The notes under the pieces are model-generated. The model was not told the DNA's origin. It worked only from the letters and a program-made list of their open reading frames with translations, and did not search any database. A DNA stretch of 64,000 nucleotides from CAJQLB01 sp041392065 (GTDB lineage Bacteria; Bacteroidota; Bacteroidia; Flavobacteriales; Flavobacteriaceae): contig JAWKMU010000006.1 in NCBI GenBank assembly GCA_041392065.1, positions 1 to 64,000 on the forward strand. The letters run 5' to 3'. The position numbers were made by a program, and so were the translations under genes. This document shows positions 1 to 9,662 of this stretch, in pieces. Position 1 is the stretch's first letter. Each line of letters opens with the position of its first letter.

Positions 1-29
1 ATTCAAAACATCTATCCGTTTCGAGGGCG

Positions 30-61
30 CAAACATACAACCATCTACCTCATTACACAAA
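30..61 (-). promoter_or_regulatory. Bacteroidota-type promoter reading out of the left edge
   Basis: On the minus strand a TTTG box (61-58) is followed after 20 bases by TATGTTTG (37-30). This fits the TTTG-N17-23-TAnnTTTG promoter known for this phylum. The transcript would start near position 23 and run left, so the gene it serves is outside the window. No coding sequence is visible in 1-113. Confidence 0.5.
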
Positions 62-113
62 CTTTTTTTAATCCTTTTTTAAAGTTTTTCTATAAACCCT
101 TAATAACATGTAG

Positions 114-2096
114 TTAGAGGAAAAAGTTCCACACTAAACCAAAGCGAACAGTAAAATCTCTATATGGATAATTAGGTGCAGAATAATAATTATATCCTGT
201 AAAGGCTGAATTGAAGTGCTCAGCTTTAAAGAAAATTCTTGTTTGGCGTATTTTGGCATTAATAAAGAAATCTAATCTTGGAAAGCCTCCAAGCTTAGTA
301 TTATTTTGAACATAAAATTCTGCTAATAATGCATTATAAGCATTCATATTATATTCTGTGAAATAATTGAATGTAATTCCTGTTTGCAAGAATAATGCTT
401 TCTTAAAAAAATGATTAGAATAATAAATTGTATTTTTTGTTACAATTTCTGGAACATTTAACACCTCTTCACCATCAAGAACTTTTTGATATCTTATAAT
501 ATTGTTTAAAGCAAAATTTCTCCATTTAATTTCTTTACCTAATTTAACCCTAAAATAGTTTACAGTATTTGAGTATTGAAAAGGCTTGACTAAATTGTCT
601 GATTCTGACAAACCAAAATAAGTGTAGTTATTAATAGTAGAATAATCTAAATCAAGGTTTAAAAGTTTGTTAGATTCTAACTTAAAAGAAAGCTGCTTTG
701 TTTCAATATTATTAAAATTATTTTCCCAATTATAATTAATGTAATCACTTTGATACAATAGATAATTATAATTAGCTACTCTTGAGTTTAAATTTATTTC
801 AGCCTTCACTTTTATATCATCATTTATATAATAACCTGCTCTACCTGACAAATAATTGCCATCCCAATCTCCAGAGATATTTAACCCAAACTTACCTTCT
901 ATGTGAAATTCACCAATTTTATTTTGGTATTCTCCTCCAATAGAAAATACATTTCCTTTAAGTCTGTTTGTAATATTATTACCATCTAATGTTACAACCT
1001 TATTATAACCATAATTATACTTATTGAAAGCTGCTTTAAATTTTAAAACACCAACTGTATTATTAATGTATTTAGCATTAACATCAAAATACATATCTTG
1101 TAATGATACTTTATCTCTTAATCCAGAATTAATAAAAGCATCTCCGAAGAAGTCATTTTGAGTTGTTTGCTCAAACTTATATCCTTTGTCTTCATACGAA
1201 AAAGTATTACCAATACTCAATATATTATGTGATAAAGAATCTTTTTGCTGAATCACATTATAAGCATGCTCAACATAATAACGATTACCTCTTAAAAAAC
1301 TATTGGCATTTTCAAATGCTGGGTCAAATACTGAACGGTCAAGAAACTCAGGGTTACCTGATTCAAAATTTACAATATCGTCATTTTGTATACCTCCATT
1401 TTGTTCATTCAAAATATCTTGAGCAGTTAGATGGGCTCTAAAATTATATCTGTTATTGTTAGTTTTGTAATTGGTACTAAAATAAAAGTTACCTGTACTG
1501 GTTAATATATGTTGATATTTACCCAATGACCTCAATCCTTTATATCCAACTGAGAAATTAAATTGTTTAGATGTATTTACTGTAAACATGGACTCCAACA
1601 ACTGACCTTGCTCAAAAGCTGTTTTATACATTAACTCCGTAAAAGGGGTTGGGACATAATAATAATAAATATCACTAATTTCTTTATAATTAAAGTGTAA
1701 TGCCCTTGAACCAAATTCAGGCATTAGCTTTTCATCTTTAAAATTATAACTCAAAGTATTAAACGTTTGTCCTATGTTTGAAAAAGGTAATATATCAAAG
1801 TAGTCTTTTCTTAGATAGTTGAATTTGTAATCCTTATATAATGTTAGTGTAGTATCTGCTATTATAGTATCATTTTCTACTGATATAATTTTGTAATCAG
1901 TAATTTTAGCATCCTTATTTTTAATGTTTCTATTTGAAGTATTTCTGTTTGTGCCTCTATTACCTAACGAATCATTAAACCTTTCTCTTAATGGGTCTTC
2001 TTTTAGTTCTTTAGTATTTACCCTTATTGGATCTGTCACTTGAGCTTGCACAATGCTAAAAGCAAAAAAGCAAAGTAAAATGATTAATCTATTCAT
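114..2096 (-). CDS. Putative outer-membrane porin (Porin_10-like)
   Basis: Probably an outer-membrane beta-barrel of the large uncharacterised porin family common in Flavobacteria. The ATG at 2096 gives a clean signal peptide (MNRLIILLCFFAFSIVQAQ). The frame runs 31 codons further upstream, but that extension is basic and would bury the signal, so I reject it. The mature part of about 640 residues alternates aromatic and polar residues, is rich in Tyr, Asn and Phe, and ends in Trp-Asn-Phe-Phe-Leu, as expected of an outer-membrane protein inserted by BamA. The substrate is unknown. It is divergent from rnhB, with 133 bases between them. The family call comes from overall look and length, not from a motif. 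Confidence 0.75.
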   Translation of the reverse strand: MNRLIILLCFFAFSIVQAQVTDPIRVNTKELKEDPLRERFNDSLGNRGTNRNTSNRNIKNKDAKITDYKIISVENDTIIADTTLTLYKDYKFNYLRKDYFDILPFSNIGQTFNTLSYNFKDEKLMPEFGSRALHFNYKEISDIYYYYVPTPFTELMYKTAFEQGQLLESMFTVNTSKQFNFSVGYKGLRSLGKYQHILTSTGNFYFSTNYKTNNNRYNFRAHLTAQDILNEQNGGIQNDDIVNFESGNPEFLDRSVFDPAFENANSFLRGNRYYVEHAYNVIQQKDSLSHNILSIGNTFSYEDKGYKFEQTTQNDFFGDAFINSGLRDKVSLQDMYFDVNAKYINNTVGVLKFKAAFNKYNYGYNKVVTLDGNNITNRLKGNVFSIGGEYQNKIGEFHIEGKFGLNISGDWDGNYLSGRAGYYINDDIKVKAEINLNSRVANYNYLLYQSDYINYNWENNFNNIETKQLSFKLESNKLLNLDLDYSTINNYTYFGLSESDNLVKPFQYSNTVNYFRVKLGKEIKWRNFALNNIIRYQKVLDGEEVLNVPEIVTKNTIYYSNHFFKKALFLQTGITFNYFTEYNMNAYNALLAEFYVQNNTKLGGFPRLDFFINAKIRQTRIFFKAEHFNSAFTGYNYYSAPNYPYRDFTVRFGLVWNFFL

Positions 2097-2229
2097 GAAT
2101 ATGTTTAAAAGGGTTGACTTAAATTGAAAAAACTTGGGCAAAAATAGTAAATATCTTATGGATTTAGTTCTTTTACCAAAGAAACGCATTTTGAAAACAC
2201 AATAACGTTTTAAACTTGTTAATATTTAG

Positions 2230-2829
2230 ATGTTAAAGTTAAAATATTCTGAATTTATTTTTGATTGTGGCACAGACGAAGCTGGTCGTGGTTGCTTAGC
2301 TGGTCCTGTAACCGCTGCTGCTGTAATTCTCCCTTTAGATTTTAAAAGCGATATTTTAAATGACTCAAAGCAACTATCTCACAAAAAACGTAGCGTTTTA
2401 AAACCTATTATTGAAAACGATGCAGTTTCTTATGGTGTTGCTCATATTTTTCCAGAAAAGATTGACCAAATCAACATTCTAAACGCATCCATTTTAGCTA
2501 TGCATCAATCTATTAAAAAATTAACAAGCAAGGTTGAATTTATTAGTGTTGATGGAAACAAATTCAAACCTTTTAAATCGATAGCGCATCAAACCATTAT
2601 TAAAGGTGATGGAAAATACCTAAACATAGCAGCTGCTTCTGTATTAGCAAAAACCTACAGAGATGCTTATATGGAAAAAATTCACGAAGAATTTCCTATG
2701 TATAATTGGATTCAAAACAAAGGTTATCCAACCATTGAACATCGTGAAGCTATTAAAAAATATGGCATCACAAAATATCACAGAAAATCGTTTAAGCTAT
2801 TGCCTGAACAATTAACTTTTCAATTTTAA
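2230..2829 (+). CDS. rnhB: Ribonuclease HII
   Basis: Cuts RNA in RNA-DNA hybrids and starts removal of single ribonucleotides misincorporated in DNA. Its 199 residues are the usual bacterial length. The N-terminal DEAGRGCLAGPV signature supplies D16 and E17. D108 (in SVDGN) and D145 (in KTYRDAYM) complete the four acidic metal ligands. NDSKQLS at 44-50 and the late HRKSF block at 184-188 are also typical. It is followed after 36 bases by a lipoprotein gene on the same strand that may be co-transcribed, although a promoter box lies between them. Confidence 0.96.
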   Translation: MLKLKYSEFIFDCGTDEAGRGCLAGPVTAAAVILPLDFKSDILNDSKQLSHKKRSVLKPIIENDAVSYGVAHIFPEKIDQINILNASILAMHQSIKKLTSKVEFISVDGNKFKPFKSIAHQTIIKGDGKYLNIAAASVLAKTYRDAYMEKIHEEFPMYNWIQNKGYPTIEHREAIKKYGITKYHRKSFKLLPEQLTFQF

Positions 2830-2832
2830 TTA

Positions 2833-2840
2833 TACCTTTG
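2833..2840 (+). promoter_or_regulatory. TACCTTTG -7 box before the propeller lipoprotein
   Basis: TACCTTTG matches the TAnnTTTG -7 consensus and lies 25 bases before the ATG at 2866. No clear TTTG box stands 17-23 bases upstream, so this is a half-supported promoter. Confidence 0.4.
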
Positions 2841-2865
2841 TAAGTGTATTTATGAATTACCCTCA

Positions 2866-5217
2866 ATGAAAAAAATACTTGTTACATTTCTTTTGTTTTT
2901 TATCCTTATTGGATGCAATTCCAATACAAAAAATACCATTAAACTATCATCCTTAATTCCCGAAAACACTACCACAGTTTTAAAGATTTCTGATTTTGAA
3001 TCATTTAAAAACGATTTAAAAAACAACGATTTTTTTAATAAGACTTTCAACAAACATTTTAAATTATTAGATGTAGAGTTGATTAAAAATCTAAAAACAG
3101 TTAATCCTGTTTTACTATGCTTAAGTAATGCCGAAAGTGATCACGATATTTCTATAATTACAAAGTATAACGACAGTTTATTTAGTGATGTTAAAATAGA
3201 TTCAACTGTTTTTTTTTACAAGTTGATTGATAGTTTTTATGTTGCATCTACATCCAAAAATATTATTGAAAAACTCCTTCCAAAACCAAATCTTGAGTTT
3301 GATGAGCTAACTAAAACAGCAAATAGTAATGCGTCGTTTTCAATATATCTAAACCAAAAAAAATCAGACAGTTTAGGACAAGCATTGTTAGGTCAAAATC
3401 CAATGACTAAAGCCTTTATGTTTGATGCAAGTTTAACTTCTGGCGAAATAAATCTTAACGGAATTGCTAAAACCGATGAAACCAATCAAGGTTTACTGAA
3501 TATATTCAACAGAACAACTCCTCAAGAAAACACACTTTCTAATATTGCACCAAATGACAGCAAAGGCTTTTTAAGCTTTACTTTTAACAACTATGATATT
3601 TTAAAATCTAATATTGAAGATTATACAAAAACAAAAATAGATTCAACTTTAAATGATTTCTGGTTGCACTCTATTAACGAGATTGGAGAGGTTTTTTTAG
3701 ATAATAGTTCAGTTATTATTGCTAAGTCGTTAGACCCTACAACTACAAAAGATGGTTTATTAGAACACCAAGATATTACATCTACTTTTAGGGAAATCAA
3801 TATTTTACAGTTTAATACTCCTCATTATTTTAAAACTATTTTTAATCCATTAGTATCTGATGTAGAACTTAACTTCTATACTATTTTAGAAAACTATTTT
3901 GTGTTTGGTAATTCAGAATCTGATTTACAAACCATAATTGCAAATTTTCAAAATGGAGCTACATTAATTAAAAATCAAGCACTTAACAATAGTTACTCTA
4001 ATATTAGTGATGAATCATCTTTACTTTTGATTGCAAATTCTGATAAACTGGAAGATATTTCAAAAAAAATATTCAATCTAAAGACGGCAAACATTAGTCT
4101 AAGCGACTATAAATTTTCAACATTTCAGTTTGTTCAAGATGAAGATTTTATGCACGTAAACATCAATCTTAATAAAAACAAATCGCGCGCAAATTCCAAT
4201 ACAATTTCAGAAGAATTCAACATCACTCTTGATACTGATGTACTCACAAACCCTCAGTTTGTAACCAACTATCGCAATAATCAGGAAGATATTGTGGTGC
4301 AAGACATTAACAACAATTTGTATCTCATCTCTAACCAAGGAAAAATACTCTGGAAAAAACGTCTTAGTGGTAATATTCTTGGAAAAATTCAGCAAATAGA
4401 TATTTATAAAAACGGAAGATTACAGCTTGCTTTTGCCACTCCAAAACGCGTGTATGTTATTGACCGAAATGGTAATGATGTTGGACCATTTCCTCTAAAT
4501 TTTAATGACAATATCACCCAACCCTTATCTGTGTTTGACTATGATAATAATAAAAATTATCGTCTACTTGTAACTCAAGGCAATGACTTACTCATGTACA
4601 ATGTAAATGGTAAAAGTGTAAACGGTTTTAACTATCAAAAAGCTTCCGAAATAAAAACCCAACCTCAACATTTTAGAATAAATGGCAAAGATTACATTGT
4701 ATTTGCTGCTGGTAATAGTATGAAAATTTTAAATCGTCAAGGACAAACCAGAATCAATGTAAAAGAATCCATAGATTTTTCAGAGAACGACATCTATCTT
4801 TATAAAGATTTATTTACTACCACTAATAGAAATGGAGAATTAGTACAAGTAAATTCTAACGGAAGCGTTAGCAAGCAAAGTCTTAAACTTGATAAAAATC
4901 ATGGTTTAACTGCTACAAGTAAAACATTGGTTACACTATCTGAAAACAATCTAAATATTAAACAAAACTCTTTTGAACTAGACTTTGGCAACTATTCAAA
5001 ACCTAATATTTTTTATTTAAACGATAAAATTTATGTTACAGTTACAGACTTGCAGACTAATAAAATATACTTATTTGATAGCTTAGCAAAAATACAGAAC
5101 AACTTCCCTGTGTTTGGCAATTCTGTAATAGATTTAAAAAATATTGATAAAGACAGTAATTTAGAGTTTGTAACCATTGGTGATAGCAACTCAATAATTA
5201 TTTATCAAAAAAACTAA
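2866..5217 (+). CDS. Large lipoprotein with C-terminal beta-propeller-like repeats
   Basis: A 783-residue envelope lipoprotein of unknown function. The signal peptide ends in a lipobox (LIGC, Cys17). Residues up to about 440 form a mixed region rich in Asn, Ser and Lys that resembles DUF3352-type proteins; that likeness is only an impression. From about 450 to the end, short beta-strand repeats occur of the form ILWKKRLSGNILG, RVYVIDRNGNDVGPFPL and LLMYNVNGKSVNGF, the pattern of PQQ-like or FG-GAP-like propellers. The last strand ends in SNSIIIYQKN. It lies directly downstream of rnhB. A binding or scaffold role is possible, but no catalytic motif is visible. Confidence 0.7.
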   Translation: MKKILVTFLLFFILIGCNSNTKNTIKLSSLIPENTTTVLKISDFESFKNDLKNNDFFNKTFNKHFKLLDVELIKNLKTVNPVLLCLSNAESDHDISIITKYNDSLFSDVKIDSTVFFYKLIDSFYVASTSKNIIEKLLPKPNLEFDELTKTANSNASFSIYLNQKKSDSLGQALLGQNPMTKAFMFDASLTSGEINLNGIAKTDETNQGLLNIFNRTTPQENTLSNIAPNDSKGFLSFTFNNYDILKSNIEDYTKTKIDSTLNDFWLHSINEIGEVFLDNSSVIIAKSLDPTTTKDGLLEHQDITSTFREINILQFNTPHYFKTIFNPLVSDVELNFYTILENYFVFGNSESDLQTIIANFQNGATLIKNQALNNSYSNISDESSLLLIANSDKLEDISKKIFNLKTANISLSDYKFSTFQFVQDEDFMHVNINLNKNKSRANSNTISEEFNITLDTDVLTNPQFVTNYRNNQEDIVVQDINNNLYLISNQGKILWKKRLSGNILGKIQQIDIYKNGRLQLAFATPKRVYVIDRNGNDVGPFPLNFNDNITQPLSVFDYDNNKNYRLLVTQGNDLLMYNVNGKSVNGFNYQKASEIKTQPQHFRINGKDYIVFAAGNSMKILNRQGQTRINVKESIDFSENDIYLYKDLFTTTNRNGELVQVNSNGSVSKQSLKLDKNHGLTATSKTLVTLSENNLNIKQNSFELDFGNYSKPNIFYLNDKIYVTVTDLQTNKIYLFDSLAKIQNNFPVFGNSVIDLKNIDKDSNLEFVTIGDSNSIIIYQKN

Positions 5218-5278
5218 TTTAATACTTTGATAGTTAGGTATTTAATTTTACATTTGAACTCCTCCCTAATTTTTTAGT

Positions 5279-5321
5279 AAAAAACCGATTAAGACTCTTT
5301 TTTTGAGTTTTTTTGGTTTAG
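5279..5321 (+). terminator. Terminator-like hairpin after the propeller lipoprotein
   Basis: AAACC and ACTC arms pair with GAGT and GGTTT around T-rich loops, with long T runs. The stem is interrupted, so the call is weak, but it sits where the transcript of the lipoprotein gene should end. Confidence 0.35.
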
Positions 5322-5369
5322 CCCAAATCCTATGTACCAACGCCAAACGTGTTGCAATTAATTTTTTTT

Positions 5370-6926
5370 ATGAAAACAATATTAAGCACAAACGTGTTAA
5401 CAAAGTTTACTACAGTTTTTATCTTTACTTTTTTGTTCTCAGCCAATATTGAGGCTCAGACAAAACAAATTAAACGCCCAAGCAGTCGTGTAGGAGCTAC
5501 TAACATTGACAATTTTGTTCGTGAATCTTTTGATATTTATGATAAGGTTTACAGATACGATTCTTATGCAAAATCAGGCAAAAAATTAGATGATAGTGAT
5601 ATAGATGTATTAGAAGATGCTCTTGATGATGCGACTATATTAACTGAAAGTGCACCAAATGTAATATCAGATTTAGATGGTTTAAGTGTACTTAAAAAAG
5701 GGAAAGCCACTTTACAAGTTAACAAAGCACAAAAAGCTCTTAGATATAGTATAAAAACTGCCAAAGAACTACTTTTTGGTGAAAAAAGTGATGACGGAGT
5801 TGAAGAAGATGAAGACGTTGATGATGATGAAATTGAAGACATTTCAAATGAAGAGAGTAACAACCAAAGTGAAGAAGAAACTATTGCCGTTGATGAAAAC
5901 ATTTCCGATAATCTAGAAGTCATAAGTAAATTTGATTTTGTTCCTGGAGATAAGCTCATTTATTTTGACGACTTTTCACAAGATTTTATTGGTGATTTTC
6001 CAAGTAAATGGAACACAAACGGTTCAGGTGAAGTTGTAAAACTTAGCAAAGCTGAAGGCAACTGGTTTCAGATGAAATCTGGTTACAACATTATGTACAT
6101 TCCTTTAGTAGCCAATAAACTTCCGGAAGAATACACCATTGAATTTGACCTTTTCACAGAAGGGCTAAGCAATAAAACTTCTTCCAATGCTCTTTTAAAT
6201 GTAACCCTAGATGATAATAATGGTTTTAAAGATGGTAGAGATTATGCTTACGCCTCAATTCCTTTTGGGCAATATGGAGCTTTTGGCATTAGAGTTAGAA
6301 ATATGAATCCAACCAACACAAAGGTTAACAACGTGGTAACTGCAGATATTAGAAAAGCAGTACTAAACAATCCTCACATTTCCGTTGCAATAAACAAGCA
6401 GCGTTTTAGGCTTTGGGTAAACGAAACAAAATATGTTGATATTCCGCAGTTTATTTATAGTCCTGATAAAATCGGTTTCTTAAAATTTAATCTTGAAGGG
6501 CTTAGAGATGGAGTAGACAAGGTTTTTATTGGCAACTTAAAAATTGCCGAAGGTGGCTTAGACCTTAGGAGACAACTAATGGCTGAAGGTCGTGTATCAA
6601 CCAATGGTATTTTATTTGACTCTGGTAAGGCAAACATAAAGGCTCAATCTTATGGTATAATTCGTCAAATATCTCAAGTATTAATGCAAGATGAAAGCAT
6701 GAAGCTTAACATCATTGGCCATACAGATGCTGATGGCACTGATGATGCTAACTTAAAATTATCTAAAGCTAGAGCAGAAGCTGTAAAACAAGCACTTATA
6801 GAAGTTTATAAAATTTCTGATGATAGGCTCACTACTGAAGGCAAAGGCGAAAGCGAACCTGTTGGAGACAATGCAACAGCTGATGGTAAAGCACAAAACA
6901 GACGTGTAGAATTTGTTAAGCAATAA
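5370..6926 (+). CDS. OmpA-family outer-membrane protein with acidic linker
   Basis: Anchors the outer membrane to peptidoglycan through a C-terminal OmpA domain. The ATG at 5370 gives a signal peptide ending in NIEAQ. A GTG seven codons upstream is possible but less likely. The protein has 518 residues: a helical N-terminal part, an extremely acidic stretch (about residues 138-182, coded at 5780-5915), a middle beta-sandwich-like domain (about 200-395), and the OmpA domain from ILFDSGKANIK to the C-terminal RRVEFVKQ. The latter contains IGHTDADGTDD and LSKARAEAVK, with the Asp and Arg that bind diaminopimelate. It is flanked by hairpins on both sides and is probably monocistronic. Confidence 0.9.
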   Translation: MKTILSTNVLTKFTTVFIFTFLFSANIEAQTKQIKRPSSRVGATNIDNFVRESFDIYDKVYRYDSYAKSGKKLDDSDIDVLEDALDDATILTESAPNVISDLDGLSVLKKGKATLQVNKAQKALRYSIKTAKELLFGEKSDDGVEEDEDVDDDEIEDISNEESNNQSEEETIAVDENISDNLEVISKFDFVPGDKLIYFDDFSQDFIGDFPSKWNTNGSGEVVKLSKAEGNWFQMKSGYNIMYIPLVANKLPEEYTIEFDLFTEGLSNKTSSNALLNVTLDDNNGFKDGRDYAYASIPFGQYGAFGIRVRNMNPTNTKVNNVVTADIRKAVLNNPHISVAINKQRFRLWVNETKYVDIPQFIYSPDKIGFLKFNLEGLRDGVDKVFIGNLKIAEGGLDLRRQLMAEGRVSTNGILFDSGKANIKAQSYGIIRQISQVLMQDESMKLNIIGHTDADGTDDANLKLSKARAEAVKQALIEVYKISDDRLTTEGKGESEPVGDNATADGKAQNRRVEFVKQ

Positions 6927-6961
6927 CGATAACCAAATCGAAAAGTCCCCATTATCTTCTG

Positions 6962-6985
6962 CGCCAAGGCATTTATGTCTTGGCG
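6962..6985 (+). terminator. Hairpin after the OmpA-family gene
   Basis: CGCCAAG (6962-6968) and CTTGGCG (6979-6985) form a perfect 7-bp stem with a 10-base loop, 35 bases after the stop. Only three T follow, so termination may be weak or factor-assisted. Confidence 0.5.
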
Positions 6986-7049
6986 TTTGAAGTTTAATAC
7001 ATTTAGGTTGCTATAAAATTGCTAACTTACCTCTGTAAAAACTAACTAA

Positions 7050-8189
7050 ATGAACTTTACAAGCAATCCTATATATGTCTTAGCAGTATTATGCCTTATG
7101 GTTATTTTGGCAGTATATGCAGGTAAAACCAAATTCGGAAAACAATTTGGCGCAGCCTTGCTAGTAATTTTATTTACAGCAGTTTTGGCTAACTTAAACT
7201 TGATTCCTTCTGCATCAAACAGCATTGAATTATATAGTGGTATTTTTCATTACGTTGCTCCTATTTCAATATTCTACTTATTGCTCAATGTTAAATTAAC
7301 CTCCATAAAAAGAGCAGGTTTACCAATGATTGGTTTATTCATTATTGGCTCAATAGCGACCACCTTGGGCATTCTTATATCGTGGTTTATATTGTCTCCA
7401 GAATCTGTTTTGGGAGACGATGCCAAAGTAATTGCTGGTATGCTTACAGGAACTTATACTGGAGGAAGTGTTAATTTTAATGCTATAGCTTTAGAGTATA
7501 ATTTTCAGGAAAATGGTGTGCTTTATGCTGGAACCATTGCTGTAGATAATGTAGTAACCACGCTTTGGATCATTGCAACTTTAGCTTTTCCAATGGTTTT
7601 AAGACGCTTTTGGAAAGACAAAAAACATAAAAATACCAGCAAAAAAGGAAATGAAGTACATCCAGAAGACGAAGCTATAGATTTAATCTCACTTTCATGG
7701 TTGCTTTTTTTAGGTGTTGCTGCGTTTTATATTTCAGAATTAATTACTGAAGTTCTACCACAAATTCCATCTATACTTACTTTATCTACCATTGGTATTT
7801 TATTGGCGCAAACCAAGTTTGTGTCCAACCTAAAAGGCAGTCATAATTTGGGCTTGTATTTGGTGTTTATATTTCTGGCTGTTATTGGAGCTTATTGCGA
7901 ACTTAGTGCAGTTGCTGAACTTAAAGATGTTGGTGTTACCTTATTGCTATTCGCTGGTTTAGCAGTACTCTTGCATGGCGTTATTGTCATCCTAATAGGA
8001 GGCTTATTGTATCGTGATTGGGAAATGATTGCCATTGTTAGCCAAGCCAATGTTGGTGGTGGTACAACAGCCATTGCTTTGGCAGAATCATTTAACCGAA
8101 AAGATTTAGTGTTACCTGCTATTTTGGTTGGCACTTTAGGTACTGCTTTAGGAACATATTTAGGGTTTTTGGTGGTTTATCTTTTATAA
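7050..8189 (+). CDS. DUF819 family multi-spanning membrane protein
   Basis: A 379-residue inner-membrane protein with about ten hydrophobic segments. The two halves carry related glycine-rich motifs (GMLTGTYTGGSVNFNAIA near 131-148 and SQANVGGGTTAIALAES near 331-347), a pattern of inverted-repeat transporters and typical of the DUF819 (YjcL-like) family. A charged cytoplasmic loop of Lys-rich sequence (about 189-210) divides the halves. Family substrates are not established; a keto acid or amino acid exchanger is a guess. The gene stands alone between OmpA and a peptidase. Confidence 0.85.
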   Translation: MNFTSNPIYVLAVLCLMVILAVYAGKTKFGKQFGAALLVILFTAVLANLNLIPSASNSIELYSGIFHYVAPISIFYLLLNVKLTSIKRAGLPMIGLFIIGSIATTLGILISWFILSPESVLGDDAKVIAGMLTGTYTGGSVNFNAIALEYNFQENGVLYAGTIAVDNVVTTLWIIATLAFPMVLRRFWKDKKHKNTSKKGNEVHPEDEAIDLISLSWLLFLGVAAFYISELITEVLPQIPSILTLSTIGILLAQTKFVSNLKGSHNLGLYLVFIFLAVIGAYCELSAVAELKDVGVTLLLFAGLAVLLHGVIVILIGGLLYRDWEMIAIVSQANVGGGTTAIALAESFNRKDLVLPAILVGTLGTALGTYLGFLVVYLL

Positions 8190-8299
8190 TATTTAACTAG
8201 AATTATACTATAATTTTTTTGAAAAAAGCTACTAAGCTTTGTTGTGTTCACTTCTAAGTTTTCAGTATCTTAACAACTTAAAAATTATTTAATTAATTC

Positions 8300-9655
8300 A
8301 TGTATAAACGGCTTTCCTTTATATTTCTATTTTTGTTTTTATCAAGCTTTATCTATGCTCAAACACCTCAGCAATCCTATTTTGAGTGGACCCAATTACC
8401 CTTTAGCAAAGAAGAATTAGCACAACGTCGTGCCAATTTAATTTCAGAATTAAAAGCTCAAAACAAAGAAGGTGTTATACTTTTTCCAGCCAAAGATGGA
8501 TTTTCGTATGGTGAAACATTTAGACAACTGGATAATTTTTATTATTTCACAGGGTTAGAGTTGCCAAACGCTATTTTAGCTATTGATGTGCCTTCTGGAA
8601 AAACAACAGTGTTTACACCAGAAATGGATATGCGTTTTTATAGTGATTCTCGACCAAATGATTTTCCTAGTAGACCATTATTAAATGATCCAGAAATAGG
8701 CAACCAAACAGGTCTTACCTTAAAACCAATTGACGAATTTCCAATCTATATTAACTCAATTGGCAATACAAGCATTTTAATAGATAATGGCAGACAAGGT
8801 GATATTCGTTTGGCAAGCGACAAATACATTACCACTTATTCTCCTGTGCAAATAATAATGCAAGCCATAAAAAAGAAACATCCTGACGTTACTTTCGTCA
8901 ATTGTTACGAAGCGGTTGCTAAAGTGAGAATGGTAAAATCTGAAGCTGAAATTACCAACATAAAAAAAGCAGTAACCATTACTGTTGAAAGCATCAAAGA
9001 AGCTGCTAAAAGTATTCAACCTGGAATTGATGAGCGCTTTTTAGAAGGTGTTCTGGAAGGTCATTATAAAAAACTTGGAGCTCAACGTTTAGCCTTTGGC
9101 TCTATTATAAAATCTGGCCCAAATTCATTATGGCCTTGGCGCATTTTGGCAACGCATTACAACCGCAGAAATCGAGTGATGAAAAAAGGAGATTTAGTCA
9201 TTTTTGATGTTGGTTGTGAATACAATAACTATGTAAGTGATATTGGCAGAACCTTTCCAGTATCTGGAAAATTTACACCAAGGCAAAAAGAAATCCTTGA
9301 AATGGAAGTTGGCATTGCAGACCAAATTATTGCCTTTTTAAAACCTGGAATTACGTTTAAAGACATTAAAAACTTAACAGATAGTATTATTCCGGCTGAT
9401 GCAAAGTCATATATGCAAGTTGGTTTGTTTTTCGGGCATCATTTAGGACTCTCAACAGGTGATCCAGATTTACCAGAAGCCATTTTAAAACCTGGAATGG
9501 TTTTTACTGTAGAGCCTTGGTATTATAATCATGATGAGGAAATTTCGGTGTTTACTGAAGATGTTATACTTATTACAGAAAGCGGTTGTGAAGTTTTAAG
9601 TAAAGATTTGGTTAGAGCTCCTAGTGACTTGGAACGATTGATGAAGTTTAATTGA
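8300..9655 (+). CDS. Secreted Xaa-Pro aminopeptidase (M24B)
   Basis: Removes N-terminal residues that precede proline. An N-terminal signal peptide (to about residue 20, ending YAQ) sends it to the periplasm, unlike the cytoplasmic PepP of enterics. An AMP_N-like domain (about 25-200) is followed by the pita-bread catalytic domain (about 215-440). The five metal ligands are visible as D303 (IFDVGCEY), D314 (VSDIGRTF), a His in FGHHLGLSTGD (380 or 381), E405 (VEPWYY) and E420 (FTEDVILIT), fitting a di-metal centre. Length 451 is normal. Two lipoprotein genes follow at 7 and 2 bases, suggesting one transcript. Confidence 0.93.
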   Translation: MYKRLSFIFLFLFLSSFIYAQTPQQSYFEWTQLPFSKEELAQRRANLISELKAQNKEGVILFPAKDGFSYGETFRQLDNFYYFTGLELPNAILAIDVPSGKTTVFTPEMDMRFYSDSRPNDFPSRPLLNDPEIGNQTGLTLKPIDEFPIYINSIGNTSILIDNGRQGDIRLASDKYITTYSPVQIIMQAIKKKHPDVTFVNCYEAVAKVRMVKSEAEITNIKKAVTITVESIKEAAKSIQPGIDERFLEGVLEGHYKKLGAQRLAFGSIIKSGPNSLWPWRILATHYNRRNRVMKKGDLVIFDVGCEYNNYVSDIGRTFPVSGKFTPRQKEILEMEVGIADQIIAFLKPGITFKDIKNLTDSIIPADAKSYMQVGLFFGHHLGLSTGDPDLPEAILKPGMVFTVEPWYYNHDEEISVFTEDVILITESGCEVLSKDLVRAPSDLERLMKFN

Positions 9656-9662
9656 AATTTTT

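Noticed and set aside
5564..5959. 131-codon Ser-rich minus-strand frame
   Set aside because: It is antisense to the Asp/Glu-rich linker of the OmpA gene; acidic GA-rich codons read as Ser on the other strand.
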